From Mycolicibacterium sp. S2-37 (GTDB taxonomy: Bacteria > Actinomycetota > Actinomycetes > Mycobacteriales > Mycobacteriaceae), in contig NZ_JAFEVR010000004.1 in the NCBI RefSeq assembly GCF_017352375.1, positions 1,302,001 through 1,366,000 of the forward strand: DNA of 64,000 bases, given 5' to 3'. Each line of letters begins with the position of its first letter. Within the stretch, counting starts at the first letter, position 1. The translations under genes and the position numbers were made by a program. Positions 48,264 through 58,655 of the stretch are shown piece by piece. Below the pieces are notes generated by a model, which did not search any database, was not told where the DNA came from, and saw nothing but the letters and a program-made list of their open reading frames with translations.

Positions 48264-48879
48264 AGAAGCGATCGAGATGATCGATGTCGGACTACGGAAG
48301 CTGGTCGTACACCGCGAGACCGTCCTGCTCGAGGCTGGTGCCCCGCCGTTGCGCCCGGCATTCCAGGCCAGCGTCGCGGCCGTCGTGCGCAACCCGTGGG
48401 TGGGCACCGGCGCGACGCGCGACCTGTCCGCGGAGGTGGCCCACATCGCGCCGGTGCTGGCCAACATGCTGAGCAGGCGATTGCTCGACACCCTCGGTGG
48501 CGTCGAGGCTGTCGAGGCGTTCGGCAAGGCGGCCATCGTCGGCAGCGCCGGGGAGATCGAACACGGCGGCGCCCTGATCCACACCCCGTACTTCGGCAAT
48601 CTGATGCGCGAGTTCCTCGACGGCACCTCGATCATCTGCTTCGCCGACACGCGCGCTGATGCCGGCGATGCGCTGGTGGTGCCGATGTGGCACAAGACCC
48701 ACGCCGCGACGCGCAGCCACTATCAGACCGTCACCACCCGGGTGTCGGATGCGCCGCGCCACGACGAGATCGTGGTCATCGCGGCGGCGTCGACCGGACC
48801 CCGGCCCCACCCCCGCATCGGGGACCGCACCACCGACCCTGCCGTCACATCAAAGAATCTGGAGAGCGTTCTGTCATGA
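48259..48879 (+). CDS. PF06684-type 'amino acid synthesis' family protein, copy 1
   Basis: Protein of 206 residues of the poorly characterised AA_synth family (from memory). It has an alternating hydrophobic/Ala-rich core, VRNPWVGTG, FGKAAIVGSAGEIEHGGALIHTPYFG and a C-terminal RVSDAPRHDEIVVIAAAST. No tested activity is known to me. Copy 2 follows at once with an ATGA overlap, and the shared pattern GKAAIVG-x-GEIEHG suggests duplication and perhaps a heteromer. The start is set by the leaderless promoter; an internal ATG at MIDVGLRK is possible. Confidence 0.78.
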   Translation: MQEAIEMIDVGLRKLVVHRETVLLEAGAPPLRPAFQASVAAVVRNPWVGTGATRDLSAEVAHIAPVLANMLSRRLLDTLGGVEAVEAFGKAAIVGSAGEIEHGGALIHTPYFGNLMREFLDGTSIICFADTRADAGDALVVPMWHKTHAATRSHYQTVTTRVSDAPRHDEIVVIAAASTGPRPHPRIGDRTTDPAVTSKNLESVLS

Positions 48880-49427
48880 AGGTCCGCAAGATCGTCACCA
48901 TCGTCGAAGAGATCCGCACCGAGGGCGGTCGCGAAGTGTCCCCCCCGGCGCGCGTCGCAATCGTCGCCGCTGTCATCGAAAATCCCTGGGCTGACCAGGG
49001 ATTCGTGGAGGATCTGACGCCGGGAATCGACAGCACCGCCTCCGATCTGGGCGCCCTGCTCGCACCCCAGGTGCTCGAAGCCCTCGGCGGTACCGCCGAG
49101 GCGTACGGCAAGGCGGCGATCGTCGGGCTCAACGGTGAGGTCGAGCACGGGTCCGGCCTGATCCACACGCTGAAGTTCGGTGATCATTTCCGCAAGGCCG
49201 CGAACGCCACCACCCTGCTGCCGGCAGTGGAGAAGCGCGGGCCCGCCGGTGTGCTGTTCGACATCCCGCTCAAGCACATCACCGACGCCACCATCCGCTC
49301 GCATCATCAGACGGTCGAGGCGCGCATCGCCGACGCCCCGCATCCAGACGAGATCGTCATCGCGCTGGCCGCCGCGGCCCAGGGTCGTCCCCAACAGCGG
49401 CTGGCTGCACTGACCACCGAGCAGTAG
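48876..49427 (+). CDS. PF06684-type 'amino acid synthesis' family protein, copy 2
   Basis: Protein of 183 residues, paralogous to the previous gene: VIENPWADQG, YGKAAIVGLNGEVEHGSGLI, then RIADAPHPDEIVIALAAAA. It is shorter at the N-terminus. It is translationally coupled to copy 1 by ATGA. Function unknown; co-occurrence with a luciferase-like monooxygenase and hydrolase suggests work on a nitrogenous ring-opening product or intermediate. Confidence 0.8.
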   Translation: MKVRKIVTIVEEIRTEGGREVSPPARVAIVAAVIENPWADQGFVEDLTPGIDSTASDLGALLAPQVLEALGGTAEAYGKAAIVGLNGEVEHGSGLIHTLKFGDHFRKAANATTLLPAVEKRGPAGVLFDIPLKHITDATIRSHHQTVEARIADAPHPDEIVIALAAAAQGRPQQRLAALTTEQ

Positions 49428-49439
49428 GACAGATCCGCG

Positions 49440-50171
49440 ATGTCAGTGACGGCACTCGTTCTCTTGCACGGGGTGGGCCTGGACCACACCGTGTGGGAGC
49501 CGGTGATCGCCCGCCTGCCCGGCAGCATGCGAATCGTCCAGCCCGACCTGCCGGGCCACGGCAGCAACCCACCCGCGCCCGACGGGGTGACGCTGACCTA
49601 CCTCGCCACGGGCGTCGCCGACCAGATCCCCGCAGGCTCCCACATCGTGGGGTTCTCCCTCGGTGCGCTGGTCGCCCAGCATCTGGCCGTGCACCGGCCC
49701 GATCTGGTCGCTTCCCTGACGTCGGTCAGCTCGGTGTGCGACCGCACCCCCGAGGAGCGGACGGCCGTACTCGCCCGCCTGCGCGGTGCCACCGAGGATT
49801 TCGCAGGCAGTGTCGCCGCATCGCTGCACCGCTGGTACGACGGTACCGCGGTCGACTCCGACCGCGTCGCCCGCACCCGAGCCACCCTGCTCGCCAACGA
49901 TCCGGCCAGTTTCGTCAACTGCTACAAGGTGTTCGCGACCGCCGATGCGCAGATCGCACCGGACCTGTCCCGGATCACCGCTCCTGCACTGGCGATCACC
50001 GGCGAATGCGACCCCGGCTCAACCCCCGAGATGACTCACCGACTCGCCGCAGCCATCCCCGATTGCCACGCCGTCGTGGTCCCCGGCGCACGCCACATGT
50101 TGCCCGTCGAGAGGCCCGTCGAACTCGTCCACCACATTTCCACCTTCCTCAAGAGGTTCTCCCATGTCTGA
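49440..50171 (+). CDS. Alpha/beta hydrolase of the catabolic operon
   Basis: Protein of 243 residues: LLHGVGLDHTVWEP oxyanion loop, nucleophile elbow GFSLGALVAQ (Ser about 73), acid in GECDPGS and catalytic His in PGARHMLPVE. It probably hydrolyses an ester, lactone or N-formyl/enamide bond. The trigonelline hydrolase TgnC has this fold and a similar operon position (from memory). It overlaps the aldehyde dehydrogenase gene by 8 bp. Confidence 0.88.
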   Translation: MSVTALVLLHGVGLDHTVWEPVIARLPGSMRIVQPDLPGHGSNPPAPDGVTLTYLATGVADQIPAGSHIVGFSLGALVAQHLAVHRPDLVASLTSVSSVCDRTPEERTAVLARLRGATEDFAGSVAASLHRWYDGTAVDSDRVARTRATLLANDPASFVNCYKVFATADAQIAPDLSRITAPALAITGECDPGSTPEMTHRLAAAIPDCHAVVVPGARHMLPVERPVELVHHISTFLKRFSHV

Positions 50172-51651
50172 TCTGAAACGGTTGCGGCACTTCATCGGCG
50201 GAAAGCCCGTCGAGCCCGACTCCGGCGAGTACTTCCAGAGCACCAACCCCGCCACCCGCGAGGTGCTCTACGAGGCCGCCCGCGGCAACGCCGCCGACAT
50301 CAACGCCGCCGTCGCCGCCGCCCGCGAGGCCTTCGACGATCCGCGCTGGCGCGACCTGAGCCAGACCCGACGCGGTCACCTGCTGCGCCGCCTCGGCGAC
50401 CTGATCGCCGAGAACGCCGAGGAACTCGCCCGCTCCGAATCGCTCGACAACGGAAAGTTGTTGCGCGAGATGCGCGGTCAGCTCGCCACACTGCCCGAGT
50501 ACTACTACTTCTACGCCGGCCTGGCCGACAAGATCAACGGCGACGTCATCCCCACGTCGGACCGCCGCGTGCTCAACTACACTTCCCGTGAGCCGCTCGG
50601 CGTCGTCGGGGCGATCACGCCGTGGAACTCACCGCTGACCCTGACGTCCAGCAAGCTTGCACCAGCGCTGTGCGTCGGAAACACCGTGGTGATCAAACCG
50701 TCCGAGTACACCTCGGCGACCGTGCTGCGGCTGGCCGAGCTTGCCGTCGAGGCCGGGTTCCCGCCGGGTGCGGTCAACGTAGTCACCGGATTCGGCGCCG
50801 AGGCCGGCCAGCCGCTGGTGGATCACCCTGCGCTGGCCAAGATCTCGTTCACCGGCAGCACCGCGACCGGCTCGCGCATCGCATCGGCCACCGCGGGCCG
50901 ATTCATCGGTTCCACCCTGGAACTCGGGGGGAAGTCACCCAACATCGTCTTCGACGACGCCAACATCGCCAACGCCGCCACCGGCGTCGTCGCCGGCATC
51001 TTCGCCGCGGCGGGCCAGACCTGCATCGCGGGCAGCCGGGTCTTCGCCCAGCGCGCGATTTACGACGAGCTGCTGGAGCGGGTCACCGAGCGCGCCAAGA
51101 GCATTCGCATGGGCAACCCGCTCGACGATGACACCGAGCTGGGTCCGCTCGCCTTCTCCGACCAGCGCGACAAGGTCGCCTCGTACGTGGACATCGGCCG
51201 TTCCGAGGGCGCCCGGGTGCTCACCGGCGGACGAGCCACCGACGCGGGTCTCGGCGGCTACTTCTACGAACCGACCGTCCTGGTCGACGTCGACAACCAG
51301 ATGCGAGTGGTCCGCGAGGAGATCTTCGGACCCGTCGCGGCGATCATGCCGTTCGACAGCGAGGACGAGGTCATGGCCTTGGCGAACGACAGCGAGTACG
51401 GTCTCGCGGCGGGGGTGTGGACCTCGAATCTGGCCCGCGCACACCGGGTTGCAGGCCGGCTCGAGGCGGGAACGATCTGGGTCAACACCTACCGGGCGAT
51501 GTCCCCGATGTCGCCCCGGCAGGGCTTCAAGAGCAGCGGCGTCGGCGTCGAGCACGGCGCCGAGACCATCAAGGAATACACCCGCCTCAAGAGCATCTGG
51601 ATCAACACCGACGAGGGTCCGGTTCCGGATCCCTTCGTGATGCGGAGCTGA
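50164..51651 (+). CDS. Aldehyde dehydrogenase of the catabolic operon
   Basis: NAD(P)-dependent ALDH of 495 residues: ITPWNSPLTLTSSKLAPAL, LELGGKSPN with Glu near 254, AAGQTCIAGSR with nucleophile Cys near 287, and EEIFGPV. It oxidises an aldehyde or hemiacetal intermediate; TgnD in trigonelline breakdown is an ALDH that oxidises a hydroxybutyrolactone intermediate (from memory). Overlap upstream and a 1-bp gap to the tautomerase show a single operon. Confidence 0.9.
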   Translation: MSDLKRLRHFIGGKPVEPDSGEYFQSTNPATREVLYEAARGNAADINAAVAAAREAFDDPRWRDLSQTRRGHLLRRLGDLIAENAEELARSESLDNGKLLREMRGQLATLPEYYYFYAGLADKINGDVIPTSDRRVLNYTSREPLGVVGAITPWNSPLTLTSSKLAPALCVGNTVVIKPSEYTSATVLRLAELAVEAGFPPGAVNVVTGFGAEAGQPLVDHPALAKISFTGSTATGSRIASATAGRFIGSTLELGGKSPNIVFDDANIANAATGVVAGIFAAAGQTCIAGSRVFAQRAIYDELLERVTERAKSIRMGNPLDDDTELGPLAFSDQRDKVASYVDIGRSEGARVLTGGRATDAGLGGYFYEPTVLVDVDNQMRVVREEIFGPVAAIMPFDSEDEVMALANDSEYGLAAGVWTSNLARAHRVAGRLEAGTIWVNTYRAMSPMSPRQGFKSSGVGVEHGAETIKEYTRLKSIWINTDEGPVPDPFVMRS

Positions 51652-51652
51652 C

Positions 51653-51883
51653 ATGCCGCTGGTCGAAGTAACCATCGGAGCGGGCCGGTCCGCCGACCAG
51701 ATCCGCGACCTGATGCGCGAGGTCCACCAGGCCGTATTGCGGACCGTCAGCACCGCCCCCGAACACATCCGCGTCATCGTGCGAGAAGTGCCCCGCGCCC
51801 ACTGGGCCACCGGCGACGTAACCCTCACCGAGATGGACGCCCGACCTATATCGGACGAGAAAGTTAGCGAGGAGCAGTCATGA
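51653..51883 (+). CDS. 4-Oxalocrotonate tautomerase-family protein
   Basis: Protein of 76 residues starting Met-Pro, so after Met removal Pro1 can act as the catalytic base, as in all tautomerase-superfamily enzymes. A basic residue (Arg12) follows in IGAGRSADQ. It probably interconverts enol and keto forms of an unsaturated acid intermediate. It overlaps the monooxygenase gene (ATGA). Confidence 0.85.
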   Translation: MPLVEVTIGAGRSADQIRDLMREVHQAVLRTVSTAPEHIRVIVREVPRAHWATGDVTLTEMDARPISDEKVSEEQS

Positions 51884-52923
51884 GATTTTCGTTGTTCGCC
51901 CACATGGAGCGATGGGACGACCAGGTCAGCCACCGGCAGCTGTTCGAGAACCTCGCCGAGCTGACGCTGATGGCCGAGGCCGGCGGCTTCAGCACGATCT
52001 GGATCGGTGAGCACCACAGCATGGAGTACACGATCTCCCCCAGCCCGATGCCGCTGCTTGCCTACCTCGCGGGCAAGACCACCAGCATTCGGCTCGGCGC
52101 GGGCACCATCATCGCCCCGTTCTGGCATCCGATCCGGGCGGCCGGGGAATGCGCCCTGCTCGACGTGATCAGCGACGGCCGCGCCGAGATCGGATTGGCC
52201 CGGGGCGCCTACCAATTCGAGTTCGACCGGATGGTCGGCGGTCTGCCCGCCACCGACGGCGGTAAGCACCTGCGTGAACTCGTCCCCGCCGTCCGCAAGC
52301 TGTGGCAGGGCGACTACGCGCACAATGGCGAGATCTGGCAGTTCCCCACGTCGACCAGCGTGCCCAAGCCCATCCAGCAGCCGACACCGCCGATGTGGGT
52401 CGCCGCGCGTGACCCGGACTCCCACGACTTCGCCGTGCGCGAGGGCTGCAACGTGATGGTCACCCCGCTGATGAAGGGCGACGAGGAGGTTGTCGACCTC
52501 AAGCGCAAGTTCGACACCGCGGTGAGCAACCACCCCGAGGTCGAGCGGCCCGAGATCATGGTGCTGCGGCACACTCACGTGCACGCCGCCGAGGACCCCG
52601 ACGGCTGGCGGCAGGCCGCCGAGGGTATCTCGAAGTTCTATCGCACCTTCGACGCCTGGTTCGGCAACAAGACCACCCCGGTCGACGGATTCCTGGACCC
52701 CAGCCCGGAATCGAAATTCGAGAGCCGTCCGGAGTTCGAACTCGAATCGCTGCACCGGACCGCGATGATCGGCACCCCCGAGGAGGTGATCGAGCGGCTG
52801 CGGGCCTACCAGGCACTCGGCATCGACGAATTCAGCTTCTGGTGCGACAACAGCCTGCCGCACGAGGAGAAGCGCAAGTCCCTCGAACTGTTCATCAAAG
52901 AAGTGATCCCGGCGTTCCAGTGA
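51880..52923 (+). CDS. Luciferase-like flavin-dependent monooxygenase
   Basis: LLM-class enzyme of 347 residues. It has an alpha/beta-barrel beginning MRFSLFAHMERWDDQ, then IWIGEHHSMEYTISPSP, LGAGTIIAPFWHPIRAAGEC, RAEIGLARGAYQFEFDRM and a C-terminal IGTPEEVIERLRAYQ. It uses reduced FMN and O2; the flavin reductase at 45429-45932 is the probable supplier. Length and class match TgnA, the trigonelline ring-opening oxygenase, though I cannot align them here. Attack on an N-methylpyridinium ring is therefore a hypothesis, not a finding. Confidence 0.88.
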   Translation: MRFSLFAHMERWDDQVSHRQLFENLAELTLMAEAGGFSTIWIGEHHSMEYTISPSPMPLLAYLAGKTTSIRLGAGTIIAPFWHPIRAAGECALLDVISDGRAEIGLARGAYQFEFDRMVGGLPATDGGKHLRELVPAVRKLWQGDYAHNGEIWQFPTSTSVPKPIQQPTPPMWVAARDPDSHDFAVREGCNVMVTPLMKGDEEVVDLKRKFDTAVSNHPEVERPEIMVLRHTHVHAAEDPDGWRQAAEGISKFYRTFDAWFGNKTTPVDGFLDPSPESKFESRPEFELESLHRTAMIGTPEEVIERLRAYQALGIDEFSFWCDNSLPHEEKRKSLELFIKEVIPAFQ

Positions 52924-52934
52924 AGCGAGCAACC

Positions 52935-53255
52935 ATGACCAGAATCCAGGCACCCGATCTGCGCGCCGCCGCCCGCAAGGCCGCGGCCGCGCGGGCCGAG
53001 GGCGCCGACGCGGTGTTCCTCGACATCGAGGTCCTCATCGAGACCGATGCCGCAGCGGCGTTTCGGCGCGCGGACGCCCGGGACCCCGGCGCAAGGCTGC
53101 GCTACATCGGCACGCCACGCGGACTCGCCGGCCTGATCGCCGATGTCCAGCGCCTCGGCATCGCCGACGGTGTCGTGCTGCTGACACCCGACCAGGACCG
53201 CGTCAACCGCCTGATGCTCGAGGAGATGGCGCCCGGGCTGGGCATATCGGCCTGA
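52935..53255 (+). CDS. Small protein resembling the C-terminal segment of LLM oxidoreductases
   Basis: Protein of 106 residues with AARAEGADAVFLDIEVLIE, then IGTPRGLAGLIADVQRLGIADGVVLL, which resembles the last beta-alpha units of luciferase-like enzymes (GTPxxLA-x-I pattern). It is not the missing end of the preceding gene, which is full length. It may be a small partner subunit or a relic. A GTG at 52920, overlapping the LLM stop, is an alternative start. It ends the rightward operon. Confidence 0.65.
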   Translation: MTRIQAPDLRAAARKAAAARAEGADAVFLDIEVLIETDAAAAFRRADARDPGARLRYIGTPRGLAGLIADVQRLGIADGVVLLTPDQDRVNRLMLEEMAPGLGISA

Positions 53256-53293
53256 CTCCGGGCGATGTCAGAGGGTCCGGTCATCATGGAGTG

Positions 53294-56200
53294 ATGGCTC
53301 GTACCCCGGTGTCCTCCGACTCCCTGTCCCGGTTCAGTCCGCTGACCCGGGAGTGGTTCGCGGGCACGTTCGTCGAGCCGACGCCGGCTCAGGCGCAGGC
53401 GTGGGCGGCCATCGCGAACGGTGACAACACGCTGGTCATCGCCCCTACCGGCTCAGGTAAGACGCTCGCGGCATTCCTGTGGGCGATCGACCGGCTCGCG
53501 TCGCCGGAGCTCGCGTCTTCCGGGGGCCGGCCCAGGCCTGGCACCCGGGTGCTCTACGTGTCGCCGCTCAAGGCGCTGGCCGTCGATGTCGAGCGCAATC
53601 TGCGCACCCCACTGACCGGCATCGCCCGGGTCGCCGATCGCCACGGGCAGCCCGCACCCTCGATCAGCGTCGGTGTCCGCTCCGGTGACACCACACCCGC
53701 GCAGCGGCGGGAGATGCTGACCCGTCCGCCGGACGTCCTGATCACCACCCCCGAGTCGCTCTTCCTCATGCTGACGTCGGCGGCCCGCGACACCCTGGCC
53801 GAGGTACAGACGGTGATCGTCGACGAGGTGCACGCGGTCGCGGCCACCAAGCGCGGCGCGCACCTGGCGTTGTCGCTGGAACGGCTCGACCAGCTCCTCG
53901 AACGGCCGGCGCAGCGCATCGGCCTGTCGGCGACGGTGCGTCCGGCCGAGGAGGTGGCCCGGTTCCTGTCCGGCCACGCACCGACCACCATCGTCGCGCC
54001 GCCCGCGGCGAAGACCTTCGACCTCGCGGTGCGGGTGCCGGTGCCCGACATGGCCGACCTCGAGAACAACACCATCTGGCCCGACGTCGAAGAGCAGATC
54101 GTCGACCTCGTCGAGGAGCACAACAGCTCCATCGTGTTCGCCAACTCACGCCGCCTCGCGGAGCGGCTGACGTCGCGGCTCAACGAGATCCACGCCGAAC
54201 GGCTGGGGATGGATACGCCGCCCGCGCACAACGACCGTGTCGGCGGCGGGGCGCCCGCCCAGCTGATGGCCAGTGGGGTGTCCCTCGGTGCCGCCCCACT
54301 GCTGGCCAAGGCGCACCACGGCTCGGTCAGCAAGGAGCAGCGCGCCATCGTCGAGGACGACCTCAAGAGTGGACGGCTCAAGGCGGTGGTCGCCACGTCC
54401 AGCCTGGAGCTGGGCATCGACATGGGTGCGGTCGATCTCGTCATCCAGGTGGAGGCGCCGCCGTCGGTGGCCAGCGGGCTGCAGCGGGTGGGCCGCGCAG
54501 GCCATCAGGTGGGCGAGGTGTCCCAGGGTGTCCTGTTCCCGAAGCATCGGACCGACCTGATCGGCTGTGCGGTCACCGTGCAGCGCATGCTCGCCGGCCA
54601 GATCGAGACCATGACCGTCCCGGCCAATCCGCTCGACGTGCTGGCCCAGCACACCGTGGCCGCCGCGGCCCTCGAACCGCTCGACGCCGACCGCTGGTTC
54701 GACGCGGTGCGGCGCTGCGCTCCCTTCGCGACGCTGCCGCGCAGCGCGTTCGAGGCGACGCTCGACCTGCTGTCGGGCAAGTACCCGTCCACCGAGTTCG
54801 CCGAACTGCGTCCGAGGCTGGTGTACGACCGCGACACCGGCACGCTGACCGGAAGGCCCGGGGCCCAGCGGCTGGCGGTCACCTCGGGCGGCGCCATCCC
54901 CGACCGCGGGTTGTTCACCGTCTATCTGGCCACCGACAACGACACCCCCTCGCGCGTCGGCGAACTCGACGAGGAGATGGTCTACGAGTCGCGGCCCGGC
55001 GATGTGATCTCCCTCGGCGCCACCAGTTGGCGGATCACCGAGATCACCCACGACCGGGTGCTCGTCATCCCGGCACCGGGACAACCCGCTCGGCTCCCGT
55101 TCTGGCGTGGTGACGGGATCGGCCGACCCGCCGAACTGGGCGCTGCCGTCGGCAGGTTCACCGGTGAACTCGCGGGGCTGGCCGCCGACGCGTTCGCCGA
55201 ACGTTGCGCCGCAATGGGTTTCAACGACTACGCCACCGAGAACCTCAAGCGGCTGCTCGACGACCAGCGCGAGGCCACCGGCACCGTGCCCACCGACACC
55301 ACCTTCGTCGTGGAGCGGTTCCGCGACGAACTCGGTGACTGGCGGGTGATCCTGCACTCCCCCTACGGCCTGCGCGTGCACGGTCCGCTGGCACTTGCCG
55401 TCGCCCGCCGGCTGCGTGAGCGCTATGGCATCGACGAGAAGCCCACCGCCTCTGACGACGGCATCATCGTGCGGCTGCCCGATACCGAGGATGCGGCGCC
55501 GGGCGCCGATCTCTTCGTCTTCGACGCCGACGAGATCGAGCCCATCGTCACCGCAGAGGTCGGCGGGTCGGCCCTGTTCGCCTCGCGGTTCCGCGAATGC
55601 GCGGCCAGGGCGCTGCTGCTGCCGCGACGGAATCCGGGCAAGCGTTCACCGCTGTGGCATCAGCGCCAGCGGGCGGCCCAGCTGCTCGACGTCGCACGCA
55701 AGTACCCGGACTTTCCGATCGTGCTGGAGGCCGTGCGCGAGTGCCTGCAGGACGTCTACGACGTACCGGCGCTGGTCGAGCTGATGGGGCGGGTGGCGCA
55801 ACGACGGCTGCGGCTCGTCGAGGTGGAGACGGCCACCCCATCCCCGTTCGCCGCGTCGCTGCTGTTCGGCTACGTCGGGGCGTTCATGTACGAAGGCGAC
55901 AGTCCGCTCGCCGAGCGACGCGCGGCCGCCCTCTCACTGGACACCGTGCTGCTGGCCGAGCTCCTCGGCCGCGTCGAGCTGCGCGAACTCCTCGACGCCG
56001 ACGTCATCGCGTCCACCGCGCGTCAACTCCAACACCTCAGTGAAGACCGGCGCGCCCGCGACGCCGAGGGCGTCGCCGACCTGCTGCGCCTGCTCGGCCC
56101 CCTCACCTTCGACGAGATCGCCGATCGCGCCACCACGCGCGAGATCGGCGGCTGGCTGGAAGGCCTGCTCGCCGCCAAGCGCGCGCTGACCGTGTCCTAC

Positions 56201-57865
56201 GCAGGCGAGACATGGTGGGTGCCGATCGAGGATGTGGGACTGCTGCGCGACGGCGTAGGCATCGCCGTACCCGTGGGTGTGCCGATGTCGTTCCTGGAAG
56301 GCGTGGCCGATCCGCTCGGAGAGCTTCTCGGCCGGTATGCCAGGACCCACGGGCCGTTCACCACCGGCGACGCCGCTGCGCGATTCGGGCTCGGGCTGCG
56401 GGTGACGGCTGACGTGCTCGGCCGACTCGCCATCGACGGCCGGTTGGTGCGCGGTGAGTTCACCGACCTGCCGGTACGCGACGCCGCCGCAGGCGAACAG
56501 TGGTGCGACGCCGACGTTCTCAAGATCCTGCGGCGCCGGTCGCTGGCCGCGCTGCGCGCCCAGGTCGAACCGGTCAGCCCGGCCGCCTACGCACGGTTCC
56601 TGCCGTCCTGGCAGCAGGTCGGTTCGGCGCACAGCGCCGGGTTGGACGGACTCGCCTCGGTGATCGACCAGCTCGCCGGGGTGCCGATTCCCGCATCCGC
56701 GGTCGAACCGCTGGTGCTGTCGCAACGGGTGCGCGACTACCAGCCCGCGATGCTCGACGAGTTGCTGGCCAGCGGTGAGGTCATCTGGTCCGGTGCGGGG
56801 CCGATCGGCGGAGGGGACGGCTGGATCGTCTTCCATCACGCTGACTCCGCAGCGCTGACCATGACCGCGCCCACCGAACTCGACTTCACCGACGCCCATC
56901 GCGCCATTACCGCAGCACTCGATGGCGGCGGCGCCTACTTCTTCCGTCAACTCGCGACCGGTGACACCGAGCAGTTCAAAACGGCGCTGTGGGAACTGAT
57001 CTGGGCCGGCTGGGTCACCGGCGACACGTTCGCGCCGGTGCGGGCCATGCTGTCGGGCAGCCGGCGGTCCACCGGCAGACGGGGTGCGCCCGCGCACCGG
57101 CAGCGGCCGCGCGCGCCGCGGCTGAGCAGTTACAGCGTCGCTCACGCCCAAACCCGCAACACCGATCCGACGGTGGCAGGGCGGTGGTCGGCGCTACCGG
57201 CTGCCGAACCCGACTCCACCGTGCGTGCCCACTTCACCGCCGACCTGCTGCTGGGCCGCTACGGCGTGCTCACCAAGGGTGCGGTGGCGGCCGAGGGGGT
57301 GCCCGGGGGGTTCGCGATGCTCTACAAGGTGCTGACAGCCTTCGAGGACACGGGGCGCTGCCAGCGCGGCTACTTCGTCGAATCGCTGGGCGGAGCGCAG
57401 TTCGCGGTTGCCTCCACGGTCGACCGGTTGCGCACCTATCTCGACGAGGTCGATCCGGAGCGCCGGGAGTACCGCGCCATCATGCTGGCCGCAGCCGACC
57501 CCGCCAATCCCTACGGCGCGGCGCTGCCCTGGCCGATCCGCGCCGTCGACGACGACGGGGGCACCCACCGGCCGGGCCGCAAGGCCGGTGCGCTGGTGGC
57601 GCTGGTGGATGGCGAGCTGGCATGGTTCCTCGAACGCGGTGGGCGCTCCCTGTTGAGCTTCACCGCCGACCCTGAGGCCAACGCCGCCGCGGGCGCGGCA
57701 CTGTCGGAGCTGGTCTCGCGCGGGCGGGTACAGGCGCTGCTGGTCGAGAAGGTCAACGGCGTCTCGGTACTGGAGCCGGGCGCAGAGGGCGTGCGCGCGA
57801 TGGTCCACGAGGCGCTGACGGCTGCGGGGTTCACCCGGACACCCCGCGGACTGCGACTGCGCTGA
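53294..57865 (+). CDS. lhr: Lhr-type ATP-dependent DNA helicase
   Basis: Superfamily-2 helicase of 1523 residues, equal in size to mycobacterial Lhr (Rv3296, about 1513). Motifs: [12 protein letters not shown] (Walker A, about 54), VDEVHAV (DEVH box, about 178), SATVRP, and VGRAGHQVG (motif VI, about 400), then the Lhr winged-helix and core C-terminal regions. Lhr translocates 3' to 5' on single-stranded DNA, unwinds RNA:DNA hybrids and takes part in mitomycin-C damage repair. It is followed after 16 bp by nei, a conserved repair pair. The GTG at 53291 is an alternative start. Confidence 0.95.
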   Translation: MARTPVSSDSLSRFSPLTREWFAGTFVEPTPAQAQAWAAIANGDNTLVIAPTGSGKTLAAFLWAIDRLASPELASSGGRPRPGTRVLYVSPLKALAVDVERNLRTPLTGIARVADRHGQPAPSISVGVRSGDTTPAQRREMLTRPPDVLITTPESLFLMLTSAARDTLAEVQTVIVDEVHAVAATKRGAHLALSLERLDQLLERPAQRIGLSATVRPAEEVARFLSGHAPTTIVAPPAAKTFDLAVRVPVPDMADLENNTIWPDVEEQIVDLVEEHNSSIVFANSRRLAERLTSRLNEIHAERLGMDTPPAHNDRVGGGAPAQLMASGVSLGAAPLLAKAHHGSVSKEQRAIVEDDLKSGRLKAVVATSSLELGIDMGAVDLVIQVEAPPSVASGLQRVGRAGHQVGEVSQGVLFPKHRTDLIGCAVTVQRMLAGQIETMTVPANPLDVLAQHTVAAAALEPLDADRWFDAVRRCAPFATLPRSAFEATLDLLSGKYPSTEFAELRPRLVYDRDTGTLTGRPGAQRLAVTSGGAIPDRGLFTVYLATDNDTPSRVGELDEEMVYESRPGDVISLGATSWRITEITHDRVLVIPAPGQPARLPFWRGDGIGRPAELGAAVGRFTGELAGLAADAFAERCAAMGFNDYATENLKRLLDDQREATGTVPTDTTFVVERFRDELGDWRVILHSPYGLRVHGPLALAVARRLRERYGIDEKPTASDDGIIVRLPDTEDAAPGADLFVFDADEIEPIVTAEVGGSALFASRFRECAARALLLPRRNPGKRSPLWHQRQRAAQLLDVARKYPDFPIVLEAVRECLQDVYDVPALVELMGRVAQRRLRLVEVETATPSPFAASLLFGYVGAFMYEGDSPLAERRAAALSLDTVLLAELLGRVELRELLDADVIASTARQLQHLSEDRRARDAEGVADLLRLLGPLTFDEIADRATTREIGGWLEGLLAAKRALTVSYAGETWWVPIEDVGLLRDGVGIAVPVGVPMSFLEGVADPLGELLGRYARTHGPFTTGDAAARFGLGLRVTADVLGRLAIDGRLVRGEFTDLPVRDAAAGEQWCDADVLKILRRRSLAALRAQVEPVSPAAYARFLPSWQQVGSAHSAGLDGLASVIDQLAGVPIPASAVEPLVLSQRVRDYQPAMLDELLASGEVIWSGAGPIGGGDGWIVFHHADSAALTMTAPTELDFTDAHRAITAALDGGGAYFFRQLATGDTEQFKTALWELIWAGWVTGDTFAPVRAMLSGSRRSTGRRGAPAHRQRPRAPRLSSYSVAHAQTRNTDPTVAGRWSALPAAEPDSTVRAHFTADLLLGRYGVLTKGAVAAEGVPGGFAMLYKVLTAFEDTGRCQRGYFVESLGGAQFAVASTVDRLRTYLDEVDPERREYRAIMLAAADPANPYGAALPWPIRAVDDDGGTHRPGRKAGALVALVDGELAWFLERGGRSLLSFTADPEANAAAGAALSELVSRGRVQALLVEKVNGVSVLEPGAEGVRAMVHEALTAAGFTRTPRGLRLR

Positions 57866-57881
57866 AGAGAAGAATGGGCCG

Positions 57882-58655
57882 ATGCCCGAAGGCGACACCG
57901 TCTACCGCACCGCCACCGCGCTGCGCGAGGGACTGCTCGGCAAGACGCTGACCCGCTGCGACGTCCGCGTGCCCCGGTTCGCCGCGGTCGATCTGACGGG
58001 TGAGGTCGTCGACGAGGTGCTCACCCGCGGCAAGCACCTGTTCATCCGCGTCGGCCAGGCCAGCATCCACTCCCACCTGAAGATGGAAGGCAGCTGGAAG
58101 GTCAGTCCGTTGTCCCGGCCCAGCCGCGCCGGTCACCGCATCCGCATCATCCTCGAGGCCGGCGAAGGGGCCGATGCGGTGCAGGCCGCGGGCATCGACC
58201 TCGGCGTCCTGGAAGTGCTCGAACGCGTCAAGGACATGGACGCCGTCGAGCACCTCGGCCCCGATCTGCTCGGCGACGACTGGGAACCACGGGCCGCCGC
58301 AGCCAACCTGATCGCCGATCCCGACCGCCCGCTGTCCGAGGCGTTACTCGACCAGCGCAACATGGCCGGCATCGGCAATGTGTACGCCAACGAGCTGTGC
58401 TTCGTGTTCGGGCACCTGCCGACCGCGCCGGTCAGCGCTATCACCGATCCGCTACGGGTCGCTCAACGAGCGCGGGATATGTTGTGGCTCAACCGGAACC
58501 GTTGGAACCGCACCACCACCGGCGACACCAGACCCGGCCGTGACGTCTGGGTATACGGCCGGGCCGGAAAGCCGTGTCGCCGCTGCGGCACGCCGATTCG
58601 GCGTGACGACAGCGGCGACCGGGTCTGCTACTGGTGTCCGAACTGTCAGCGCTAG
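57882..58655 (+). CDS. nei: Endonuclease VIII-type DNA glycosylase Nei2
   Basis: Protein of 257 residues beginning MPEGDTVYR: Pro2 (N-terminal nucleophile after Met removal) and Glu3 are the catalytic pair of the Fpg/Nei family. It has the helix-two-turn-helix [16 protein letters not shown] (about 158-173) and a zinc finger with two Cys pairs, CRRCGTPI and CYWCPNC, near the C-terminus. It removes oxidised pyrimidines and cleaves the abasic site. It corresponds to Rv3297, next to lhr. Confidence 0.94.
   Translation: MPEGDTVYRTATALREGLLGKTLTRCDVRVPRFAAVDLTGEVVDEVLTRGKHLFIRVGQASIHSHLKMEGSWKVSPLSRPSRAGHRIRIILEAGEGADAVQAAGIDLGVLEVLERVKDMDAVEHLGPDLLGDDWEPRAAAANLIADPDRPLSEALLDQRNMAGIGNVYANELCFVFGHLPTAPVSAITDPLRVAQRARDMLWLNRNRWNRTTTGDTRPGRDVWVYGRAGKPCRRCGTPIRRDDSGDRVCYWCPNCQR

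Noticed and set aside
52935..53255. Possible frameshifted tail of the luciferase-like monooxygenase
   Set aside because: The 347-residue monooxygenase has its own complete C-terminus and the small gene has its own start region, so a frameshift is not needed.
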